Positions 1 to 8,266 of a DNA stretch of 64,000 nucleotides are shown piece by piece. The DNA is taken from assembly GCA_021014325.1 (NCBI GenBank), contig CM037461.1, positions 10,383,501-10,447,500 on the forward strand, given 5' to 3'. Every line of letters begins with the position of its first letter. Position 1 is the stretch's first letter. This stretch comes from Plazaster borealis (lineage: Eukaryota; Echinodermata; Asteroidea; Forcipulatida; Labidiasteridae). The notes beneath the pieces are model-generated. The model worked only from the letters and a program-made list of their open reading frames with translations. It had not been told where the DNA came from and did no database searches. The translations under genes and the position numbers were made by a program.

Positions 1-1194
1 AAGCCTTTCTAATTTTGGACAATGTTTTGAATGCTGTGTGATCAAAGGTACATTTCTAGTGGGTCAAGGAAAACAGATGCTTGTATTATATACTAACAGT
101 TTGGTACGTTTGGTACAGCCATGTCTCATGGATAAAAATATCTAGCACGAGGACGTCTCTGCAACTTTTTGCATTTTGGAAGTGCTACAATGTATTAGAA
201 GTGTTACACATAATTTGCATGCTCACCTGTAGTTTACACCTTCATGAAAGAAAACGTAAATGTAGATTCAGTCTCCTCATCATCGTCAGCCTCTCTGCAA
301 TTTCCTTTGTAATCAAGGAGGAAGCATCCTTGATCTAAATGCTGTACAGCAAAAAGACCATACCCTGAAGAAAGAAATTGTATTACCAATATTCAAATAA
401 TTGACAGGTATGATAAAGCTCTGACAATGTGAAATCTAACAGTTTTCTTTCTGAACAATGTCATCTTCGAGGAAATTGTGGACCAATCACAAACAACCAA
501 AAAACAGCAATAGCTGATTTGTGATTGCAACGACCAAAACCATAGGCAGTATGAATATATGAACACAATAAACAACAAAATGGAAATCGTTTGTTTTTTG
601 TTTGTTTTGTTTTCCTATCTCAAAATGCTGAACACAGAATTTGATGGAAAGATCCTAGGTTTTTCTTAATTATAGCATTTAAAAACAAAATGATTGGAAT
701 TAATTATTTCTACATGCAAGACAACCACGTGGCTCTTCAAAGAAACCAATGATTACTCACTGTGTAGACTTATCTAAAGATAACAAAAATAATTTAAATT
801 GTTGGAAGACCAACACAAATTTAGTTTGGTGTCATATACAGGAGGAGGCTTTCCTAACACAAATATTTGTGTTTTCAAAGTCGACTTTAAGGACAAAAGA
901 AAACATCCCAAAACATGGTAACACTCACTTGTGGCATACCTTGCATTTAGATTAGGAATACAAGTAGACATCTGGCTCCTAATCCATAAATCCACAAACA
1001 GCCAGGTGAATGTAACAAAATAAACCATCACCATCCCCCCCCCACCCACAAAATAATATAATACTGCTTAACACGGATTGGACATTGGCCACCTCTTTGT
1101 CTATAATGCCTTCACTTTGATTGGTCAGTTTATTCCTGCTCCTTGCTTGAAACTTCCAGCTCCCAGTTTCTATAAATGGATCTAGTTTATTTGT
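1..1194. other. No gene seen
   Basis: A+T-rich sequence with only short chance reading frames. I see no splice-supported exon, RNA gene or clear repeat boundary here. Confidence 0.5.
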
Positions 1195-1345
1195 TTGTGC
1201 TCATTTATGCCTTTGGATCGAAAGCTAAGGCCATCTCCCCAACTAATTTTATATAAAGATATGTATACTCATGTATGCCTGTGACGAAGGTCCAGTTTGG
1301 ATCAAAAGCTAAGGCCAACTCCCCTACTAATTTTATATAATATAC
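1195..1345 (+). repeat. Two diverged copies of a ~78-bp repeat
   Basis: The phrase 'aaagctaaggcca' followed by 'ctcccc(a/t)actaattttatat' occurs near 1220-1260 and again near 1300-1340. The spacing is about 78 bases and the two copies differ at several positions. It looks like a fragment of an interspersed repeat and shows no coding potential. Confidence 0.6.
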
Positions 1346-2170
1346 ATAGTATACAAAAGATATGAAAATCTTAAGTAATCCGAGTAGATAGCTTCAGTAG
1401 TTGATTTCTCCATTATACGAATATTCTTGGTTGTCTATGGACAAAATTAAAAATTAAATAAACATACTGTACATGTACATGTACATGCGTTTTGAAAGTG
1501 ATGCATATTGTACAAATGTATTTAAAGAGCGGCTCTAGGATGCTCTCAATATTTGAGTTATTACCTTTTTATGGTCGAATAGACATCGTAGATACCGGTT
1601 AGTAACCATTTTACACTTAAAATTTGCATTTAGTAATAAAGAATTCAAGTCAAAAATGCACCTCTCCGCGCGGCTTTTTCAGCCGAAAGTCAAAAACTGT
1701 TTATCTATGATAATGATATGCATTGACCCCTTGACGTCGTTGGCGGCTAAAAACTCACGGTTAGCATTATAAAAACACACATAAATGTCTCTTTGCTTGG
1801 AAAACAAAACGAAATCAAGAAGAAACCAAACTTACATCATACAGTAAAATACTCTTTCTGTCCATCCAGAGTATCCTAATTTGTGTAATTGTAAAATGAA
1901 AGTCTACACGTTGGGTAGTTTTACGCTATAAACAAGCTGAAATTTCAATGGAACTTAACTAAAGCTCCGCAAACCATGAGCATGTGGACCAGTGCTGCAT
2001 ACGGTTTGAACGTGTGCACACCAGCGATGATTATTGCAATGTCATGGGGAATAACCGTTTTCCTGAGCATGCGCAGAAACGTAGAGTCTATAAGCACGCG
2101 ACTGCTTGATTGTGCGTTGTGTATTATAGGGGTCTCCCCGCGATAATGCCGCGGTCTGCGTTGTTGCTGT

Positions 2171-2682
2171 TTCACAGGAATCACAGTGCCGCGTGTGTAC
2201 ATGTACATGTACAGTATGTTAGGGTTGAATTTGACGTGTAGATCGATGTATTGAAAATCAAGCCGAGCTGCGAAATCGCCTCGCCTCTCAAAGAACGAAA
2301 ACCCCCAAATCATAAATCCTGTGTAATTGGCTTGCTGATTATTTGCCTGTTGGATCGTCCTATAAAAAGTCACATTTACGGCCGTATCGATTGCAAATGG
2401 TGAAGTTTTGCGGTGCATTTGGTGTATTCACAGGAATCGCAGTGCCATGTGTGTACATGTACATGTACAGTATGTTAGGGTTGAATTTGACGTGTAGAGC
2501 GATGTATTGAAAATCAAGCCGCGCTGCGAAATCGCCTCGCCTCTCAAAGAACGAAAACCCCCAAATCATAAATCCGTTGTAATTGGCTTGCTGATTATTT
2601 GCCTGTTGGATCGTCCTATGAAAAGTCACATTTACGGCCGTATTGATTGCAAATGGTGAAGTTTTGCGGTGTATTTGCGTTA
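2171..2682 (+). repeat. 256-bp direct tandem duplication
   Basis: The first copy (about 2171-2426) and second copy (about 2427-2682) share nearly every base, with a handful of substitutions such as gtagatcg against gtagagcg. The anchor 'acagtatgttagggttgaat' sits at 2211 and 2467, an offset of exactly 256. Both copies contain a short acatgtacatgtac palindrome. The duplication creates two look-alike minus-strand reading frames (1945-2418 and 2360-2629) that I take to be accidental, because 256 is not a multiple of 3 and no splice sites frame them. It lies immediately upstream of the CRE at 2726. Confidence 0.9.
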
Positions 2683-2689
2683 GCTCAGT

Positions 2690-2831
2690 GCATTCATAGG
2701 CAGGTCAAAGCTAACTAGGCGCCAGTGACGTCATGAGTTCCTCGTTGCGGGGTTTGTTTGACCTCGCTTTTTCAGATTTCAGGCTGCAAGTGTTTCGAGG
2801 AAAAGACATTTTTACCCTGTTTTAGCGTGAG
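2690..2831 (+). promoter_or_regulatory. CRE palindrome and possible 5' untranslated exon
   Basis: A perfect cAMP-response element, TGACGTCA, lies at 2726-2733. About 100 bases later GAG|GTAAGG makes a strong splice donor (exon end 2831). A CRE near the start of an untranslated first exon is a common promoter layout. No TATA box or linked coding exon could be assigned, so this is a suggestion only. Confidence 0.35.
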
Positions 2832-3315
2832 GTAAGGGACTCGTAATAATTTTTTATATTTCTTGGGGACTCCATCTATTGGAAAAATGTAACAGCTAAC
2901 ATCCTGGAGCCCCTCTTTAAAATAAATAACTTACCTATGTTATCATCAATGAATCTTTTTTGAAAGCCAGTTTTTTCTAATCCTGCATAGCAGTAATCAT
3001 CTGCTTCAGCCAATGGTGAGATGCGTTTTTTTTCTTGACATTGTCTGGGAATGGGGAAAATTTCATCCTAGTTAAATCTAATAATTTTCAAGCAAACAGA
3101 AAAGTTCTCTACAAGATGGTATTAATTTTGTGATCCTGATGTTAACTGTGTGCAATTGTTTACGTAGTGAATTCAAGACTGCTTGTTTAGCCAATTTTAG
3201 GACAATTACCAGTGTTTTACTTATGTGCAATCTTATTCTTGTTCAGGGTATACACTGCGCAAAACAAAACTTGCCACCCATCTTGCTAACACTACATGCT
3301 ATTGCCCCTTATTGT

Positions 3316-3815
3316 AGAATAGAATAGAATGCTTTATTGTCATCTGTAAATCAAAACAAACACTGACAACATTCATATGGCGTTGCGAGCTGATTAAAAA
3401 TAAGTATAAATACATATCAATCAGTAAAAAGGTGATAAAAAAACACTTATTACTGACAAACACAGCCTAAGTGATACAATTACAATTTAAGGTGCAGGGA
3501 TTCTAAAAACCAAAGAGATTGATATTAAAACAAAAGCTTTATTAGTTTAAACCAATTTACACTTGCGTACTGCAACGGGATACAAACTGTTGAGAGTGTG
3601 ATTGGAAATGGCCCGGATAGTTCTACTTCTATAACGTTTGCCTGTACTGATCAGTTAAAATAAATCAGTAGCAGGATGGAAATCATCATAAATGATTGAC
3701 CTAGATTTATTTAGGAAACGGGACGACACACTTTGACTACTGTCCACCGTGGTGTTGCCGTACCAGACAGCAATTGAGAATGATAATAAACACTTTCAAC
3801 CACTGCCCAACAAAA
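3316..3815 (-). mobile_element. L2-like LINE 3' end, dead
   Basis: On the minus strand a frame reads AVWYGNTTVDSS and, after an in-frame TAA, GKRYRSRTIRAISNHTLN then SLYPVAVRKCKLV and stop. This is the C-terminal pattern of non-LTR reverse transcriptases of the L2/CR1 group (WYGN box, then R-x-x-R-S). It is followed by a 3' tail with 'gacaataaagcattctattc', typical of such LINE ends. The stop codon inside the frame and the missing 5' part show that it is a truncated, inactive copy. Confidence 0.75.
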
Positions 3816-3962
3816 CTTAACCAACAGACCTTGGCCAACACAGAAACTCCTGACCTTAAGAAAGCACTGCGAATTTTACCCTCAAAAAAAAAAAAATTAA
3901 GAATAAAAAAGGAACAAATAAAGAAACAAAATATGCAGGGGCCAAAATATGCACTGCCAATG

Positions 3963-4241
3963 TCATAGACCACTGTACGTAAAACTCACCTCATCCAATA
4001 ATAATATAGCTGCATTCCACAACAGACAAGATGATTGAAATCTTGAACTCGTTCTTTGATTTATTGCACCAGCTACATGTAACTTAAGGCTACATGAATG
4101 CAGCAAGAATACTAAATACAATAAAAAAGCCACCAAAATGAAAAGGATAATGATTGCAATTACTATTTTTCGAGGGAGTTTCTGGAGCTTCTCAATCTTG
4201 TCCCGATAGGTAGGATGAATTACTATGACGTCCTCTGCCAT
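3963..4241 (-). CDS. Possible small single-pass membrane protein or first exon
   Basis: Taking the ATG at 4241 (context gaaaATGG, a good Kozak match) gives about 92 residues. A polar N-terminus (MAEDVIVIHPTYRDKIEKL) is followed by a basic patch and a strongly hydrophobic stretch, IVIAIIILFILVAFLLYLVF, long enough for one membrane span. A longer frame from 4334 exists but its first 31 residues look random. Charge placement suggests a cytosolic N-terminus. I recognise no family. The tail after about residue 60 could be intron read-through. A chance frame remains possible. Confidence 0.35.
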   Translation of the reverse strand: MAEDVIVIHPTYRDKIEKLQKLPRKIVIAIIILFILVAFLLYLVFLLHSCSLKLHVAGAINQRTSSRFQSSCLLWNAAILLLDEVSFTYSGL

Positions 4242-5072
4242 TTTCAAAAAATAGACCAACAATCGTTGCAACGTGAGGAGAGGACTGCAAAGGCAATGTA
4301 TCGCTGTCAAAGTTATTTCACGAATGGACAACATGACATGCAGTGACGGGCGAAAAGAAAAATGTAAACAACTGCTGAAGCAACCACCGTCTCCATGGTT
4401 GTCAAAACTATTTGTAGTTACATAAAACCGAAATTTATAGTTTTACAGGCCTGTCTGGATTTAGAACGAAAAATAAACCCTGATATAAAACGGTGTTTCT
4501 TACCTGAGATTGTCTGAAACCGATGAATCAAGGACTCTTGAGATTGTCTGTAACAGACGAAACGAGGACTCACAATGACGGATGGTGACCATGTGCACGC
4601 GCTCGACTCTGCAGCGCTTGGCAATTTACTGTCTCAAGAGGGCGTGCTTTAGTTGGTTCGTTCAGGAAATCAAATGTTATTCCACGTATTAGATGCGAGG
4701 TGACACAAAAAAAACCAGTTCGGCACAACCGTGGACTTCGACGGATATTCAAGAGGTCGATAGAGGGTCACCAATGTGACTGAAAAATTGCAAAAATCTC
4801 ATCAATTACAATCGAGGATGTCCAGGGTAGGTATGGGTCCAGGTTTCGAAGGTGTGTATTCTAGTGAATGTCCACAGTTGCCGGTCAAAACAAACACACA
4901 CACCCACACACAGAAGGACATGTCGGAAACAGTATGTCCATTCAGTGGCTTCGTCACCGCAGGACATACAAAATAGTAATTAAACAAAAAAATCATATAA
5001 ACACTTATCATTATTGATCAAGTATTTTCAAACTGACATATTTTGTTCTCATTTATATGTCCAATCATGCAG

Positions 5073-5108
5073 GACAAACCACCTGATGATGGGTTTCTCC
5101 CAAGACAA
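5073..5108 (+). CDS. Candidate 36-bp microexon
   Basis: CAG|GACAAACC...AGACAA|GTAATA bounds 36 bases that read DKPPDDGFLPRQ in phase 0. Like the 33-bp cassettes at 5990, 6939 and 7205 it opens with GAC (Asp), is a multiple of three and is phase-symmetric. Only the splice-like borders support it; the peptide is too short for homology. Confidence 0.3.
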
Positions 5109-5109
5109 G

Positions 5110-5141
<32 letters not shown>

Positions 5142-5560
5142 AACTTGTAAAGCGCCATCTATCTAAGACTAAACTTATTCCGAGGCGCATAAAACCAAAC
5201 AAAAAACAGAGAGAGTAAGTAAGTACATTTAGTAAAAAATAATAGCAACATTAAATGGACATTGTAGTGCGCCTCATCTGTCACAAAAGACACTCCTGGT
5301 CAAGGAAAAAAGTACTCTGCTAATGATGGCACTTAAAGCATTAAGTGAACAAGTGTTTTTTTCAAACCCCAAGACTGAGAGTCTTTGTTTTAGTCTTGAG
5401 GTTTAGTGGAAGACTATTCCAGAGAGATAGTCCTGCATGTGGGGGAAAAAACTCGGTCATCCCAAATGTTTAGAACAGAGATGATGAGGAGCATGGTGTT
5501 CCTAGACTCTTTTTCTCAGTTGTTCAGGTTTTACTAAATTGAAAAGAAACAAAAAAGATA
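5107..5560 (-). mobile_element. Non-LTR retrotransposon C-terminal fragment with ATT tail
   Basis: The minus strand reads LWNSLPLNLKTKTKTLSLG, the LWNSLP box that closes the ORF2 protein of CR1/L2/jockey-type LINEs. After it come a frameshift and a 3' region ending 'gatggcgctttacaag' and a (ATT)n tail at 5107-5136. Frame breaks show it is dead. The tail starts directly against the splice-donor-like end of the microexon at 5073-5108. Confidence 0.7.
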
Positions 5561-5989
5561 GGCGTGGATATGAAATGACAGGGGTTTCAGTTTCTAGAGG
5601 CAGGCAATATAGATAAAATGTATGTTTAGGGAAGATAAGGGTGCACAACTTAGTAGTATGTACAGGTAATTTTAGTCAACATTATTTGATGAAAATAGTA
5701 CACACACATTACTTAAATCTATGATCTTTTTTTAAAGTGATGATGGAACGCTACCTTCAGGATATACGTCCACCCAACCATTCCAGGCAGCACCCACAAG
5801 TAAGTGTAGAAAAACAATAAAGGATTGAAGGCCTGTATGAGGCTGCTTTCCCCCAGCAGTAAATCAAACGAGTGCTCTTTGTGACTCGCATACATTTTGA
5901 TGGTATTTGTTTTCAGTACGTAGAGAGTACGTAGTAATTTCAAGGCACTCTTAAAACTATAATCGAATTCTTATTTCTCTCTTAAACAG

Positions 5990-6022
5990 GACACTCCAGG
6001 AAAGAGCTCCCGACCAAGCAAT
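5990..6022 (+). CDS. Microexon-like cassette, copy 1
   Basis: A pyrimidine tract and acceptor 'ttatttctctcttaaacag' precede 33 bases that read DTPGKSSRPSN in phase 0. The donor GTAAGT follows directly. The downstream intron-like sequence ('accagcccaatcacctggtt') is shared with the other copies. It could be a tandemly multiplied exon of a plus-strand gene, or part of an interspersed repeat that happens to carry splice signals. Confidence 0.4.
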
Positions 6023-6199
6023 GTAAGTTATGTTTAGTATTTGTAGAGTTATTTTTAGTATTTGTACTAGTCACTTTACATTAAACCCTTACCAGCCCAA
6101 TCACCTGGTTTGGGTTGATGGTTACTACATGTTGGCGAACAAATATATTAATTATAAACTTGGTTTTTCAATTCAAAAAGAGAATCAAAGTAAATTCAA

Positions 6200-6900
6200 A
6201 GCAATCCTAAGCTATAATCAAATACACATTTCTCTGAACCTTTCGAAGAAGGAGCGTGCCTCAAGCTGTGGCACAATCACGTGTTTTGTATCACATGACC
6301 ACAATCCAATGCAGCACCTGACCCAGACTTTCTGACTTTGTAAGTTGGACCCAGCCACTCCTTTTAGAGGGGGTTTCACTCACAGGGTCAGTTTGGTTAT
6401 ACCACAAAATTGGCGTGGAAGATTCCCCCTTCATGGGATTCCCATAATATGTGTGTACAAAAATGCTCTCCCCGTGTAACATTGTAGCAAGCAACTGTGG
6501 AGTTTTTACTGCCCTGGATGGCTCTCCACAGAGTGTAAACAAAAGTTTGTTGCCCTTCTAGTATTTCCTGGGAGGATCCAGTGCCCTGAATGGATCAATT
6601 ACCCTCGTGGTCTGAAGCAAAGGTTTATTGTCCATGCAGTTTATCTGGTGAGGATAAGCACCATCTGGAAGGATCAATGACCTTTGTGAATGAGTCATGC
6701 CAAGCTTATTGTAGTGTTTTTTGGTGGCCACAGTTTGGAGATTTTTTGGAAGGGGAACCCCTTCCGCTGTATTTATTTGACAAAACATGATCTATCAAGA
6801 TATGAAAAGAATAAAAATGCAATATACACAGTGCCCAGAAATAACATTGGACAGTAATAAAACAGTGTGGCTCACAGTGCGGCACGATCTGCTTTGACGT
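6200..6900. other. Spacer between cassette copies, nothing recognised
   Basis: The segment from about 6200 to 6900 separates copy 1 from copies 2 and 3 and is not repeated elsewhere in the window. It has short open frames on both strands (for example 6590-6790 plus), with no recognisable motif and no convincing splice sites. Confidence 0.4.
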
Positions 6901-6938
6901 ACAATGGCATTTTGTTCACTCTTTTAAAGGTAAAACAG

Positions 6939-6971
6939 GACACTCCAGGAAAGAGCTCCCGATCAAGTAAT
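6939..6971 (+). CDS. Microexon-like cassette, copy 2
   Basis: This is the same 33-bp cassette, reading DTPGKSSRSSN, with acceptor 'gtaaaacag' and donor GTAAGT. One codon differs from copy 1 (Pro to Ser). The acceptor tract is weaker than in copies 1 and 3. The surrounding intronic sequence is clearly related to the other copies. Confidence 0.4.
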
Positions 6972-7204
6972 GTAAGTTATTTATAGTATTTGTAGAGTCA
7001 TTTTACATTAAACCCTAGACAGCAGTACTGCTAGACAGCCCAAATCTGTTAGAGTCCATCACTCCATTTGCATTGATGGTTACTAAATGTTGGCGAATTA
7101 ATCTATTAATTCTAAAATTGGTTTTTCAATTCAAAAAGAGTGTACTTAGTAATTTCAAATCAATCTTAAAGCTATAATCAAACTGACATTTCTCTCCTAA
7201 ACAG

Positions 7205-7237
7205 GACACTCCAGGAAACAACACCGGACTAAGCAAT
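7205..7237 (+). CDS. Microexon-like cassette, copy 3
   Basis: The 33-bp cassette reads DTPGNNTGLSN between 'tctcctaaacag' and GTAAGT. Its spacing to copy 2 is 266 bases, and flanks on both sides match, so copies 2 and 3 form a tandem duplication of exon plus intron. The frame and length are kept although four residues changed. The downstream intron is broken by the GGC-rich island. Confidence 0.4.
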
Positions 7238-7308
7238 GTAAGTTATTTTTAGTATTTGTACTAGTCACTTTACATTAAACCCTAACCAGCCCTATCACCT
7301 GGTTTGGG

Positions 7309-7344
7309 TTGATGATGATGATGACGACGACGACGGCGACGGCG

Positions 7345-7415
<71 letters not shown>

Positions 7416-7416
7416 C

Positions 7417-7454
<38 letters not shown>

Positions 7455-7802
7455 CGCGGCGGCGGCGGCGACCGCGACCGCGACCGCGACCGCGACCGCG
7501 ACCGCGACCGCGACCGCATACGGCGGCGCGGCGGGCGGCGGGCGCGGCGGGCGGCGGCGGCGACGCGACGCGGCGGCGACCGCGACGCGACGCGACGCGA
7601 TCGACGCGACAGCGACGCGACGCGACATGATCAGCGACGCGACGCGATCACGCGATCATGATCGCGATCAGCGATCAAGGACGCGATCGCTGACATGATC
7701 GCGACAGCGATCAGCGACAGCGACGATCAAGCGATCACGATGACCGCGACGCTCAAGCGATCACGATCACGACCGCGACCGCGACCGCGACCGCGACCGC
7801 AT
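7309..7802. repeat. GGC triplet and CGCGAC hexamer island
   Basis: The run starts inside 'ggtttgggttgatgg', the intronic repeat found beside the microexon cassettes. It grades through GAT, GAC and alternating GGC/GAC triplets into about 40 GGC triplets (about 7345-7470), interrupted twice by GCGGCCGC. It then becomes a (CGCGAC)n run to about 7517, followed by about 250 bases built from GCGA and GATC words, and a second (CGCGAC)n run that ends near 7800. All three frames are open on both strands, giving poly-Ala, poly-Pro and similar translations; these are artefacts of simple sequence, not genes. Confidence 0.9.
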
Positions 7803-8266
7803 ACTGTACATGGTGTATGTCAACATTTTTTTAAAGGGAGTACAGCGCCTCAGTTAATACTGCTGGTTCTAAGTTACATTTGGTAGGTCGAGATCAAGTA
7901 CTAGATAAAAAAAAACTGCCTTCTTTGCCCGAGCACTACTTAAAAACCCTGCAAGTGCATCAAACATAGTGTATATAGGATTAGGATGTACTCATAACTT
8001 AAACCTCATAGTCCGAGGATGTACACAGCTTTTAACGGCACAGCCTTTGCTCAGATATTTTAAAGTTTTGAACAATCAAAACAATCAAGTTGGAATTTGT
8101 CAAAATTTTGTCGATATGCACTATAAATAATGTTGTAACCATATGTTTCTGTAGTTTGCCTTTTGCATCTTATTGGTAACTGAAATTTGTACATGACATA
8201 TTAAATATTTAAATAAATTAACTTTTATTAGAAAGCTACAGTGATTAAACTCTCATTGCATTTTGT
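7803..8266. other. No gene seen
   Basis: A+T-rich sequence that is the 3' flank of the minus-strand gene ending at 8267. I see no feature beyond short chance frames. Confidence 0.5.

Noticed and set aside
1945..2418. 157-codon minus-strand frame with a paralogue at 2360-2629
   Set aside because: The likeness comes from the 256-bp DNA duplication, which is out of frame; composition and lack of motifs suggest non-coding.
2690..2740. tRNA-like box A ('gttagctcagt')
   Set aside because: No box B at the right distance and no cloverleaf could be formed.
7275..7698. Long open frames of poly-Ala, poly-Pro, poly-Arg/Ser across the GGC island
   Set aside because: Open in every frame on both strands because triplet and hexamer repeats contain no stop; no start context, splice site or homology.
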